From: Streptacidiphilus neutrinimicus
GTDB taxonomy: Bacteria > Actinomycetota > Actinomycetes > Streptomycetales > Streptomycetaceae
Reading direction: 5' to 3'
DNA: 63,843 nucleotides
NCBI RefSeq assembly: GCF_000787815.1
Contig: NZ_BBPO01000026.1
Span: 1-63,843 of the forward strand
Shown here: positions 56,514 through 63,843 of the stretch, piece by piece
Numbering within the stretch: the first letter of the stretch is position 1
Layout: the number at the start of each line of letters is the position of its first letter
Made by a program: the position numbers and the translations under genes
The notes under the pieces: model-generated
What the model was told of the DNA's origin: nothing
What the model saw: the letters and a program-made list of their open reading frames with translations, nothing else
Database searches by the model: none

Positions 56514-57412
56514 TTCAGGACGGGCGCGGAGTCGGCGGCCGGCAGCCACTGCTTGGCCAGCTGGTCGAGGGTGCCGTCGGCCTGGAGCGCGTCGACGGCC
56601 CGGGAGACGCAGGAGGTCAGCGTGCTGCCCTTGCCCAGCACCAGGCCGAACTGCTCCGGCCTGCCGTCGGACGTGGCCGCGCCGGAGGGGAACTGGCCGA
56701 CGATCCTGGCGTCGGTGACCTGGGCGGAGGTGATGTAGAAGGCGGTCGGCAGGTCCACCACGATCGCGTCGACCTGGTGGTTCTTCAGCGCGGCGCTGGC
56801 CTCGTCGGTGGTGTCGAAGACGGCGGGCTGGGTGCTCGGCCGGACCACCTTCTGCACGACGGTGAGGCCGGTGGTGCCGACCTGGGCGCCGATCTTCGCG
56901 CCCTTGAGCCCGGCGACGGTGGTGGCGCCCGCGTACGTGGAGTCCTTGAGCGTGATCACGGCCTGGCGCACGTCGTAGTAGCCGGAGGAGAAGTCCACGG
57001 CGTTGCGGCGCTCGTCGGTGATCGAGACCTCGTTGACGTCGAAGTCGAACTTCTTCTGCCCGGGGGCGACGACGCTGTTGAACGGCGCCACGACCCAGGT
57101 CACCTTCGAGGTGTCGTAGCCGAGCCGCTTGGCGACGGCGTAGGCGACCGCGGACTCGAAGCCCTTGCCGTCGGAGGGCTTGTTGTTGTCGAACCAGGGG
57201 TCGTAGGCCGGGTCGTCGGTGCCGACGGTGAGCCTGCCCGAGGTCAGCGTGGGCAGCGCCCCCTTGGTGCAGGTGGCGGCGGAGCCGGAGGCGCCCGAGG
57301 GAGAGCCGCTCGCGTTGCTGCTCGACTGGGGCGCACAGCCGGAGGCGAGCACCAGGACGGCCGCGCCGGCGGCGGCGCTGAGCAGGCGAGAGGTCTTGAG
57401 CAGGGCGTTCAC
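56510..57412 (-). CDS. Polar amino acid ABC transporter substrate-binding lipoprotein
   Basis: A 300-residue family 3 binding lipoprotein. Signal peptide with lipobox LASGC (Cys26), then a Ser/Gly linker and the type II binding fold: LTVGTDDPAYDPWF, DGKGFESAVAYAVAKRLGYD, FDFDVNEVSITDERRNAVDF. GTG 57412 has GGGAG 6-7 bases upstream. First gene of the SBP-permease-ATPase operon. Confidence 0.93.
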   Translation of the reverse strand: MNALLKTSRLLSAAAGAAVLVLASGCAPQSSSNASGSPSGASGSAATCTKGALPTLTSGRLTVGTDDPAYDPWFDNNKPSDGKGFESAVAYAVAKRLGYDTSKVTWVVAPFNSVVAPGQKKFDFDVNEVSITDERRNAVDFSSGYYDVRQAVITLKDSTYAGATTVAGLKGAKIGAQVGTTGLTVVQKVVRPSTQPAVFDTTDEASAALKNHQVDAIVVDLPTAFYITSAQVTDARIVGQFPSGAATSDGRPEQFGLVLGKGSTLTSCVSRAVDALQADGTLDQLAKQWLPAADSAPVLK

Positions 57413-57573
57413 GGTGACTCCCGGGTGGACGACAAGTGGCGGCAGCCTACCGACCGGTTGTCACAGGAGAGTGAAGCGGCTGCTCCGGATCCGAGGCCGT
57501 CTCATATCCCGGACGAATGTCGCTGACGGTGACCGGCGGTGACTATCGCCACTCCAGCGGTTGCAGTCCCCTC

Positions 57574-57601
57574 TTGAACAACAGAACCTTCTGTATATAC
57601 G
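57574..57601 (+). promoter_or_regulatory. Promoter of the DUF6421 operon
   Basis: TTGAAC (57574-57579), 16 bases, TATACG (57596-57601) in an AT-rich island (CTGTATATACGG), about 40 bases before ATG 57642. A well-formed housekeeping-type promoter. Confidence 0.6.
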
Positions 57602-57641
57602 GTGGCAGCACCACAGTTTCTTTCGTTCAGGCAGGGTCCTC

Positions 57642-59051
57642 ATGGAAAATCTCTCGTCGACGCTCCCCACGGCAGACAAATCCACTGCGGATCTCGCCGG
57701 GCACCCGGCCTGGCTCCGCCTCAAGGCCGCGGTCGAGGCGCTCCGTCCGCTGCAGTCCAAGGACGGCTCGATCGACCTCAACTCCCGTGGCGCGTCCACC
57801 AAGGAGGAGGCCGACGCGCAGCTGTCGGTGATCACCGAGGCGATCGGTGAGCTGGCCCCGCTGTTCCCGCACGACAAGGCGTACCTCGACGCCGTCGTGC
57901 TGGACCTGATGCGCTGGGCCGCCTCCGGCTACGCCACCCCTGACTTCCTCGACTCGCTGCTGGCCTTCCAGCCCGCAGAGCAGCGTGTGGACGGCCTCGC
58001 CCACCTGGTCGTCTTCCCGATGTACACCCAGAACGGCAACCCGGACCGCAACCTCGAGGCGGTGCTGCTGCATGTCGTGTGGCCCGAGTGGCTGAGCGAG
58101 CTCGAGCGCACCCGCTACGACAACCCGATGTTCGTGCCGATCACCTTCGTGGACTTCACGGCCGGTTACGACACCAACTCCGCCGTGCTCTTCCCGGAGA
58201 CCGTGTCGGTGCGCGAGGTGCCGGAACGTTTCACCTGGGGCGGCATCTTCTGCGACCGCGAGGCCGCCCGCTTCCGCGCCGTCTCCACCGCCGCCGTGAA
58301 GACCCTCGGCCTGGCGATCCCGGACGACGCCGCCGCGCTCCTCTCCGACCAGCAGCTCGCCCAGGAGACCTTCGTCCTGTGGGACCTGGTCCACGACCGC
58401 ACCCACAGCCACGGCGACCTGCCGTTCGACCCCTTCATGATCAAGCAGCGCAGCCCCTTCTGGATGTACGGGCTGGAGGAGCTCCGCTGTGACCTGACGG
58501 CCTTCAAGGCCGCCGTCGAGCTGGAGGCCGAGGGCCACGAGCAGGGCCGCAACGTCCAGTACGCGGTCCTCTTCGACCGGATGTTCCGCTTCCCCGTCTC
58601 CGGCGGCCGCGTCCGCAACTACGACGGCCTCGGCGGCCAGCTGCTCTTCGCGTACCTGCACAAGCACGACGCGCTGCGCTGGACCGACAACAAGCTGCAC
58701 ATCGACTGGCAGCGCGCCCCGCAGGTCACCAACGCCCTGTGCGCCGAGATCGAGCAGCTCTACCGCGACGGCATCGACCGTCCCAAGACGGCCCACTGGC
58801 TGGCCGCCTACGAGCTGGTCTCCCGGTACCTGACCCCGCACCCCGCGTCCACCTGGGCCAAGGGCGCCGACGCGCTGCCCTTCGCCGAGCACAGCGACGC
58901 CAAGGCGCTGAACAAGGCGCTGTGCGACGCCGTGCTTCCGGACGAGTTCCCCCTCAGCATGTTCTTCGAGGCGCTGTCCAAGAAGCTGTCCGGCGTCATC
59001 GCCTCCACCACCGGCATCACCGGCACGACCGCCCTGGAGAACGCAGCGTGA
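57642..59051 (+). CDS. DUF6421 family protein
   Basis: A 469-residue soluble protein of unknown function, which I recall as an actinomycete family named DUF6421. Notable is a cluster of potential metal ligands near residues 250-285: LVHDRTHSHGDLPFD followed by YGLEELRCDLTAFK. The spacing of His, His, Glu and Asp suggests a mononuclear metalloenzyme, but no catalytic role is known. Other conserved-looking blocks are LVVFPMYTQNGNPDRN, VPITFVDFTAGYDTNSAVLF and RNYDGLGGQLLFAYLHKHDA. ATG 57642 has AGGG 6-8 bases upstream. The stop overlaps the next gene (GTGA), so all three genes of this operon are coupled. Confidence 0.8.
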   Translation: MENLSSTLPTADKSTADLAGHPAWLRLKAAVEALRPLQSKDGSIDLNSRGASTKEEADAQLSVITEAIGELAPLFPHDKAYLDAVVLDLMRWAASGYATPDFLDSLLAFQPAEQRVDGLAHLVVFPMYTQNGNPDRNLEAVLLHVVWPEWLSELERTRYDNPMFVPITFVDFTAGYDTNSAVLFPETVSVREVPERFTWGGIFCDREAARFRAVSTAAVKTLGLAIPDDAAALLSDQQLAQETFVLWDLVHDRTHSHGDLPFDPFMIKQRSPFWMYGLEELRCDLTAFKAAVELEAEGHEQGRNVQYAVLFDRMFRFPVSGGRVRNYDGLGGQLLFAYLHKHDALRWTDNKLHIDWQRAPQVTNALCAEIEQLYRDGIDRPKTAHWLAAYELVSRYLTPHPASTWAKGADALPFAEHSDAKALNKALCDAVLPDEFPLSMFFEALSKKLSGVIASTTGITGTTALENAA

Positions 59052-59788
59052 GTACCGAGAACCTTTCGAAGGCCGACCTGAAGGGCCGCGTCGTCGCGGT
59101 CGCCGGTGCGACCGGCATGGCCGGGCGGGCGGCCGTGCTGCGCCTGGCCCAGGCCGGCGCGACCGTCGCCTGCGGCGACATCGATGCCCGCCGCCTCGAC
59201 GAGCTGATGGACTCGGTGCGCCGCGCCGTCCCCGGCGCGATCGTCGTCGGCCAGGTCGTCGACCTGCTGGACCCGCAGGCCGCCCGCGACTGGGCCGACC
59301 ACATCGAGGCCGAGCTCGGCCGCGTCGACGGCCTGGTGCACCTGGTCGGCGGCTGGCGCGGCAGCAAGACCTTCGCCGACACCGACCTGGCCGACTGGGA
59401 CTTCCTGCACGACATGCTCGTGCGGACCCTCCAGCACACCAGCCTCGGCTTCCTCGAGGCGCTGCAGCGCAGCGACGACGCCCGCTTCGCGATCATCTCC
59501 GCGGCCGGCGCGCACAAGCCGACCGGCGGCAACGCCGCCTACGCCACGGCCAAGGCCGCCGCTGAGGCCTGGACGCTGGCGATGGCCGACTCGCTGAAGG
59601 AGACCTCGGCCGCGGCTGCCATCCTGGTGGTCAAGGCGCTCGTCTCCCCGGAGATGCGCGCGGAGAAGCCGAACGCCAAGTTCGCCGGGTTCACCGAGAC
59701 GGCCGACCTCGCCGAGCAGATCGTCTCCCTGTGGGCCCGCCCCGCCGACGAAGTGAATGGAACGCACCTGTGGCTGACGCCCCAGTGA
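59048..59788 (+). CDS. SDR family oxidoreductase of the DUF6421 operon
   Basis: A 246-residue SDR. Cofactor motif VAVAGATGMAGRAAVLRLAQ, VDGLVHLVGGWRGSK in place of the NNAG motif, catalytic Ser in IISAAGAHKP and YATAKAAAEAW as YxxxK. The C-terminus is typical (NGTHLWLTPQ). GTG 59048 overlaps the DUF6421 stop and the stop overlaps the aldolase start. Substrate unknown; likely a hydroxy or keto intermediate shared with its neighbours. Confidence 0.88.
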   Translation: MSTENLSKADLKGRVVAVAGATGMAGRAAVLRLAQAGATVACGDIDARRLDELMDSVRRAVPGAIVVGQVVDLLDPQAARDWADHIEAELGRVDGLVHLVGGWRGSKTFADTDLADWDFLHDMLVRTLQHTSLGFLEALQRSDDARFAIISAAGAHKPTGGNAAYATAKAAAEAWTLAMADSLKETSAAAAILVVKALVSPEMRAEKPNAKFAGFTETADLAEQIVSLWARPADEVNGTHLWLTPQ

Positions 59789-60867
59789 ACGACGCCGTGA
59801 CCGACACCCAGACCGCGGCCAAGCGCCGCCACGACCCCTCCGTGCGCGGGTTCGCCAGCGACAACTACGCCGGCATCCACCCGGAGGTCCTGGCGGCCCT
59901 GGCCGTGGCCAACGACGGCCACCAGATCTCCTACGGCGAGGACGACTACACCGCCCACCTGCAGGACCTCTTCAAGGCCCACTTCGGCGAGCGGGCCCAG
60001 GCCTACCCCGTCTTCAACGGCACCGGCGCCAACGTCACCGCCCTCCAGGCGCTGCTGCCGCGCTGGGGCGCGGTCGTCACCGCCGCGACCGCCCACATCA
60101 ACGTGGACGAGGGCGGCGCGCCCGAGAAGATGGGCGGCATCAAGCTGCTCACCGTGGTCACCCCGGACGGCAAGCTCACCCCCGAGCTGATCGACCAGCA
60201 GGCCTGGGGCTTCGGCGACGAGCACCGGGCGCAGCCGCTCGCGGTCTCGATCACCCAGTCCACCGAGCTCGGCACCTGCTACACCCCCGACGAGATCCGC
60301 GCGATCTGCGACCACGCCCACCAGCTGGGCATGCTCGTCCACGTCGACGGCTCCCGCCTGGCGAACGCCGCGGCGACGCTGGGCCTGCCGTTCCGCGCGT
60401 TCACCACCGACGCGGGCGTGGACGTGCTGAGCTTCGGCGGCACGAAGAACGGCCTGATGCTGGGCGAGTGCGTGGTCGTGCTCAACCCGGACGCGGTCAG
60501 GAACATCACGTTCCTGCGCAAGACCTCGATGCAGCTGGCCTCCAAGATGCGCTTCATCTCGGTTCAGTTCGAGGCGCTGCTGGCCGGCGACCTGTGGCTG
60601 CGGAACGCGTCGCACGCCAACGCGATGGCCAAGCGTCTGGAGAAGGCCGTCGCGTCGATCGACGGCGTCACCGTGGTCCGTCCGGTCCAGGCCAACGCGG
60701 TCTTCGCGCTCCTCCCGCGTGAGGTGAGCGAGCGGCTGCAGAAGCGGTTCCGCTTCTACTTCTGGAACGAGCACACCGGCGAGGTCCGCTGGATGTGCAG
60801 CTTCGACACCACGGAGGCGGACATCGACGCCTTCGCCTCCGCGATCCGCGAGGAAATGGTCCGCTAG
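59785..60867 (+). CDS. Low-specificity threonine aldolase-like PLP enzyme
   Basis: A 360-residue fold-type I PLP enzyme of the beta-eliminating lyase/threonine aldolase family. RGFASDNYAGIHPEVLAAL, YGEDDYTAHLQDLFKAHFGE, VFNGTGANVTALQ, LVHVDGSRLANAAATLG, and the PLP lysine in LSFGGTKNGLMLGE (near residue 222). It would cleave a beta-hydroxy amino acid to glycine and an aldehyde, or the reverse. GTG 59785 overlaps the SDR stop; GTG 59770 is an alternative. Confidence 0.9.
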   Translation: MNDAVTDTQTAAKRRHDPSVRGFASDNYAGIHPEVLAALAVANDGHQISYGEDDYTAHLQDLFKAHFGERAQAYPVFNGTGANVTALQALLPRWGAVVTAATAHINVDEGGAPEKMGGIKLLTVVTPDGKLTPELIDQQAWGFGDEHRAQPLAVSITQSTELGTCYTPDEIRAICDHAHQLGMLVHVDGSRLANAAATLGLPFRAFTTDAGVDVLSFGGTKNGLMLGECVVVLNPDAVRNITFLRKTSMQLASKMRFISVQFEALLAGDLWLRNASHANAMAKRLEKAVASIDGVTVVRPVQANAVFALLPREVSERLQKRFRFYFWNEHTGEVRWMCSFDTTEADIDAFASAIREEMVR

Positions 60868-60894
60868 CCGCTCCCGCAGGTAGCTGCCCTACCT

Positions 60895-61008
60895 CAGGGG
60901 CGCGAGGAACTGCGCGACAAGCCACCCAGTGTGGTGAGTCGCCGCACGAGGAGGGCCGTCCGCACAGGGCGGTCGCTCGCGCGCAGGCGGCGGAGCCTCG
61001 CGCCCCTG
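60895..61008. repeat. Dispersed palindromic repeat, copy 4
   Basis: Left end CAGGGGCGCGAGGAACTGCG, right end CCTCGCGCCCCTG preceded by GCAGGCGGCGGAG, a motif also found in copy 2. It fills most of the gap between the aldolase and the next gene. Confidence 0.82.
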
Positions 61009-61097
61009 GGCGTTTCCGGGTTGCACAAGTGCGGCTTGGGGCCACGGCAAGGGGATTGGCCGTGGTGCGGAGGGGGCGGGGCGGGGACGATGGCGGG

Positions 61098-62177
61098 ATG
61101 GACCTTGACCTCGTCGCTCGGGAGTTCGCGCCCGAGACCGTGTATCTCAATACCGCCGGCATGGGCCTGCCGCCCGCGAGGACCGTCGCGGCGCTCGCCG
61201 AGGCGGTCGCCGCGCAGGCGGCCGGGCAGGCGGATGTCGTGGGGTACGACCGGCCCGTGAACGAGGCGCGGCGCGCCTTCGCGCGGATCGCCGGGGTGGA
61301 CGAGCGGCAGGTGGCCATCGGGGCCACGACCGCGGAGCACGTCGGCGTCGTCGCCGCGGCCCTGCCGGACGGCGCGGAAGTGCTGGTCGCCGCAGGCGAG
61401 TTCACGTCCGTCACCGCCCCGTTCCAGCACCGGCCGGGGCTGCGGGTGCGCGTCGCGCCGCTGGAGCGGCTGGCGGAGGCCGTCACCGAGGGGACCGCGC
61501 TCGTCGCGGTGAGCGTCGTGCAGTCCGCGGACGGGCGGCTCGTCGACCTCGGCGCGGTGCGGGAGGCGACCCGCAGAGTCGGCGCGCGGCTGCTGCTCGA
61601 CGCCACGCAGGCGGCGGGCTGGCTGCCGCTCGCGCCGCACGCGGCCGACGCGGACTACCTCGTGTGCGGCGGGTACAAGTGGCTGCTCACGCCGCGCGGT
61701 GTCGCCTTCCTGGCCGTCGCCGAGGAGGCGATGCCGGGCCTGCGGCCGATCGCGCCGGGCTGGTACGCGGGCGAGGACCCGTGGGCGGCCTGCTACGACC
61801 GGGTCGAGCTCGCCCGGTCCGCGCGGCGGTTCGACCACGGACCGGCCTGGCTGCCGTTCATCGGGGCCGCGCGGTCGCTCGCGCTGATCGAGGAGCTGAC
61901 CCCGGCGCTGATCGGCGCCCACGACCGGACGCTGGCCGCCCGCTGCCGCGAGGGCCTGCGGGCGCTCGGGCACCGGCCGGTGGAGGCGGACTCCGCGATC
62001 GTCTCCGTCTCCGGGCTGGGCGACGTCGCCCCGAAGCTGTCCGAGGAGGGCGTCAAGGTCAGCGCGCGGGCGGGCGGTCTGCGGATCGCGTTCCACCTCT
62101 ACAACACCGAGGCGGAGGTGGATCGGCTGCTCGGCTACATGCCGCCGGCCACCCGCAGCACCGCGCCGGTGGCGTAA
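61098..62177 (+). CDS. Class V aminotransferase-fold PLP enzyme
   Basis: A 359-residue PLP enzyme of the cysteine desulfurase/class V family. TVYLNTAGMGLPPARTVAAL near residue 14, AIGATTAEHVGVVAAALPDG, LLLDATQAAGWLPLA and the PLP lysine in LVCGGYKWLLTPRGVAFL (near 194). No cysteine loop typical of a desulfurase is seen, so an aminotransferase, lyase or isopenicillin N epimerase-like role is more likely. ATG 61098 with GGCGGG upstream. Overlaps the convergent SDR gene by 43 bases. Confidence 0.82.
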   Translation: MDLDLVAREFAPETVYLNTAGMGLPPARTVAALAEAVAAQAAGQADVVGYDRPVNEARRAFARIAGVDERQVAIGATTAEHVGVVAAALPDGAEVLVAAGEFTSVTAPFQHRPGLRVRVAPLERLAEAVTEGTALVAVSVVQSADGRLVDLGAVREATRRVGARLLLDATQAAGWLPLAPHAADADYLVCGGYKWLLTPRGVAFLAVAEEAMPGLRPIAPGWYAGEDPWAACYDRVELARSARRFDHGPAWLPFIGAARSLALIEELTPALIGAHDRTLAARCREGLRALGHRPVEADSAIVSVSGLGDVAPKLSEEGVKVSARAGGLRIAFHLYNTEAEVDRLLGYMPPATRSTAPVA

Positions 62178-62875
62178 CTCGCGTCGGGGGAGAAGAACCA
62201 GGCGACGGCGCCGGCGATCTCCTCCGGCTGCGCGCAGCGGCCGAGCGGGATGTTCGGGGCCCGCTTGGCCGGGCGCTCCGGGTCGGGGTGGAAGTCCGTC
62301 CACACCGTGCCCGGGGCCACGCAGTTGACGCGGACGCCCAGCGGGCCGAGCTCCTTGGCCAGCCCGACCGTCATCGCGTCCACGGCGGCCTTCGCGGCGG
62401 CGTAGTGGACGTACTCGCCGGGGCTGCCGAGCGTGGCCGCGCCGGAGGAGATGTTGACGATGGCCCCCTGGGCGCCGGACGCGGTCATGGCCCGCACGGC
62501 CTCGCGGGCGCACAGCAGGTACCCGGTCACGTTCACGTCCACGGAGCGGCGGAGGCCCTCCGGGTCGGCCTCGGCCAGCGGCCCGTAGGGCCCGGGCACG
62601 CCCGCGTTGTTGACCAGACCGGTCACCGGGCCGAGACCGGCCTCCCCGGCGGCGGCGAACAGCCGCTCCACGTCGCCCTGGTGGGTCGTGTCCGCCTGCA
62701 CCGTGACGCAGCGGCGGCCCTCGGCGCGCACCCGCGCGGCGACGTCCTCGGCCGCGTCCCTGTCCGCCCGGTAACCGAGGACCAGGTCGTGGCCCTCCCG
62801 GGCCAGGCGCAGTGCGACCGCGGCCCCGATGCCCCGGCCGGCCCCGGTGATGACGGTGACCCTCGCGTCGGTCAA
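62135..62875 (-). CDS. SDR family oxidoreductase (FabG-like)
   Basis: A 246-residue classical SDR. TVITGAGRGIGAAVALRLA, LVNNAGVPGPYGPL, IVNISSGAATLG with catalytic Ser, YVHYAAAKAAVDAMTVGLAK with YxxxK, and FFSPDASYATGAVLRVAGGM as the usual C-terminus. The start is TTG 62875 with GGGGGA upstream; no ATG or GTG is suitably placed. Divergent from a toxin-antitoxin operon. Confidence 0.88.
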   Translation of the reverse strand: MTDARVTVITGAGRGIGAAVALRLAREGHDLVLGYRADRDAAEDVAARVRAEGRRCVTVQADTTHQGDVERLFAAAGEAGLGPVTGLVNNAGVPGPYGPLAEADPEGLRRSVDVNVTGYLLCAREAVRAMTASGAQGAIVNISSGAATLGSPGEYVHYAAAKAAVDAMTVGLAKELGPLGVRVNCVAPGTVWTDFHPDPERPAKRAPNIPLGRCAQPEEIAGAVAWFFSPDASYATGAVLRVAGGM

Positions 62876-62907
62876 GACTTCCCCCAGAGTTCCCGATGAC
62901 TCTGCTG

Positions 62908-62931
62908 CCGTACAGCACGGCTGCTGTACGG
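62908..62931. promoter_or_regulatory. Operator of the toxin-antitoxin operon
   Basis: CCGTACAGCA and TGCTGTACGG form a perfect 10-bp inverted repeat with a CGGC spacer. The right arm overlaps TACGGT (62927-62932), a -10 box 7 bases before ATG 62940. Binding would block transcription, as in autoregulated TA operons. Confidence 0.75.
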
Positions 62932-62939
62932 TACCCATC

Positions 62940-63161
62940 ATGTCGAAGCACATCACCATCCGGGTGGACGAGGAGTTCCACGCCCGGCTGGCGGCGCGGG
63001 CGGCGGCCGAGGGGACGACGATCACGGCCCTGGTCACCGCGGCCGCGCGACGCGAGCTCGACCCGGACCGGCAGCGGTTCCTTGAGGCGGCGGCCGAGTT
63101 CAACAACCCGGAGAACTGGGCGTACTTCCAGGAGCGGTTCGGCGGGAAGAAGTCCGCGTGA
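62940..63161 (+). CDS. Antitoxin-like ribbon-helix-helix protein
   Basis: A 73-residue protein. KHITIRVDEEFHARLAARAA and TTITALVTAAARRELDPD form an Arc/MetJ-type ribbon-helix-helix; the acidic, aromatic tail (FNNPENWAYFQERFGG) would wrap the toxin. The upstream perfect dyad fits autoregulation. No Shine-Dalgarno, so probably leaderless. GTGA overlap with the toxin gene. Confidence 0.8.
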   Translation: MSKHITIRVDEEFHARLAARAAAEGTTITALVTAAARRELDPDRQRFLEAAAEFNNPENWAYFQERFGGKKSA

Positions 63162-63547
63162 AGGTGGACGGGGTGAAGGCCGACGAGGCGTGGGCCTGGA
63201 ACGTGCTGGCGCATCACCTGCCGTCCGACCCGACGGTGTGGGATCCGTCCGCGATCAGCGCGGCGATCGCCCGGCACGCCAGCGACGTCATCCTCATCGC
63301 CGACGAGCCTCCGCGCGACGTCCACTGGCGCGCCGCCGCGTTGCTGCACACGCTCTCGGTGTGCCCGCCGCTCGACTCGCCGATGAACGAGTTCTACGCG
63401 GCCACCCTGACCCGCTCCTACCTGGCGATGGCGGGCGTCAAGCCGCTGCCGAACAGCTTCGCGCTCGCGGATCTCGTCGAGCACGCCAAGGAGGGGCGCA
63501 ACGACGTCTTCGCGACGGCCGAGGCGCTGCGCAAGCTGACCGACTGA
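63158..63547 (+). CDS. Fic/Doc-like toxin candidate
   Basis: A 129-residue helical protein coupled to the antitoxin gene by GTGA overlap. The region WRAAALLHTLSVCPPLDSPM, then NEFYAATLTRSYLAMAG resembles the small actinomycete proteins I recall as Fic-family toxins, aligning with the Doc motif HPFRDGNKR. The Fic catalytic His and GNxR are not present in standard form (SPMNEFYAA in their place), so AMP/phosphate transfer activity may be altered or absent. Assignment rests on operon layout and weak similarity. Confidence 0.6.
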   Translation: MKVDGVKADEAWAWNVLAHHLPSDPTVWDPSAISAAIARHASDVILIADEPPRDVHWRAAALLHTLSVCPPLDSPMNEFYAATLTRSYLAMAGVKPLPNSFALADLVEHAKEGRNDVFATAEALRKLTD

Positions 63548-63574
63548 GGACCGACCGAGGACCGGCGGACGGCT

Positions 63575-63595
63575 CGCCCCGCTGACCCCGGGGCG
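63575..63595 (+). terminator. Hairpin after the toxin gene
   Basis: CGCCCCG (63575-63581) pairs with CGGGGCG (63589-63595) over a 7-base loop, 28 bases after the toxin stop. Confidence 0.5.
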
Positions 63596-63641
63596 ACACT
63601 TCACCGAATCGACCGGGGGCGCAGCGTGGTCATGCGCGCGG

Positions 63642-63725
63642 TGCGGCCCGCTCGCGGACGCCGGGGACGCGCACGCGCCGCTGGACGCCGGCCGGGTCCA
63701 GGGCAAGCTCGTCCTGACGGTCTGA
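63642..63725 (+). pseudogene. 3-prime relic of a zinc-type alcohol dehydrogenase/quinone oxidoreductase gene
   Basis: The plus frame ending at TGA 63723-63725 reads CGPLADAGDAHAPLDAGR then VQGKLVLTV. This is the characteristic C-terminus of MDR alcohol dehydrogenases (PLADA..AH..L..G...GK.VLTV). Upstream in frame the sequence loses resemblance, and no start is present, so only about 27 residues survive. Confidence 0.5.
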
Positions 63726-63749
63726 CCGTCCGGCGGATCCGCGGGGCGC

Positions 63750-63843
63750 CTAGCGGAAGTGCACGAGGATCCGACCCGGGTTCCTCGGATCCTCCTCGTG
63801 GCGGGCGTACAGCTTGCGGATGTGCTTCTGGTCGAGGAAGGCG
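63750..63843 (-). CDS. C-terminal fragment of an unidentified protein
   Basis: The minus frame ends at TAG 63752-63750 and runs off the right edge. The visible end is AFLDQKHIRKLYARHEEDPR then NPGRILVHFR. GC bias supports coding. Too short to identify. Confidence 0.5.
   Translation of the reverse strand, partial: AFLDQKHIRKLYARHEEDPRNPGRILVHFR

Overview
The window is very GC-rich, almost fully coding, with strong G/C bias at third codon positions and frequent GTG starts with 4-base ATGA or GTGA overlaps. Gene content (a conservon-type sensor kinase/roadblock/DUF742/GTPase set, a whiJ-like XRE/DUF397/ATPase set, a SpoIIE phosphatase, a maltose ABC system without its own ATPase, a type III polyketide synthase and GDSL lipase) points to a Streptomycetaceae actinomycete (Streptomyces, Kitasatospora or Streptacidiphilus). 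No rRNA, tRNA, CRISPR array, prophage or intact insertion sequence was seen.

Layout. 1-11 kb: purine catabolism, comprising an XdhC maturation factor, an NCS2/AzgA-type purine permease, a three-subunit molybdenum hydroxylase (FAD, 2Fe-2S, Mo order), an M3 metallopeptidase and a PucR-family regulator. 11-23 kb: ROK sugar kinase, a DUF1707 protein, an acetyltransferase, a PAP2-DedA operon divergent from a BlaI-type regulator with TACA/TGTA operator half-sites, YjbQ, a multidomain SpoIIE phosphatase, a divergent type III PKS, a secreted GDSL lipase, a VOC protein and a long-chain acyl-CoA synthetase. 23-29 kb: a conservon in which two membrane-anchored genes separate cvnABC from the GTPase, which appears to have its own leaderless promoter. 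29-34 kb: a GT-C-like membrane protein, an anchored protein of unknown function and a fused FAD/Fe-S dehydrogenase. 34-43 kb: malEFG, an alpha-glucosidase and two near-duplicate LacI regulators separated by an MFS exporter, with LacI-type dyads before and inside malE.

44-47 kb: a whiJ-like cluster (44-residue small ORF, DUF397 protein, RsbW-like ATPase, Scr1-type XRE regulator) with repeated TGCACGTGCA sites at the promoters of the DUF397 gene and the ATPase. 47-54 kb: TetR regulator, a decayed trmO relic, a DMT-type permease, an SDR, an M56 peptidase with a DUF5134 membrane partner, a perfect 24-bp palindrome, and a coupled glycosyltransferase/polysaccharide deacetylase pair. 54-57 kb: a DEDDh exonuclease and a polar amino acid ABC system. 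57-61 kb: a tightly coupled DUF6421-SDR-threonine aldolase operon of unknown pathway. 61-63.8 kb: a class V aminotransferase-like protein, an SDR, a small toxin-antitoxin pair with a perfect operator over its promoter, a 3-prime relic of a zinc-type alcohol dehydrogenase and the tail of one more gene.

Four intergenic copies of a roughly 110-200 bp palindromic repeat (ends reading GGGGCGCGAGG) are scattered through the window; one supplies the last codons of the exonuclease gene. The strongest candidates for undescribed biology are the interrupted conservon, the DUF6421 operon, and the whiJ-like locus with its shared operator and small ORF.
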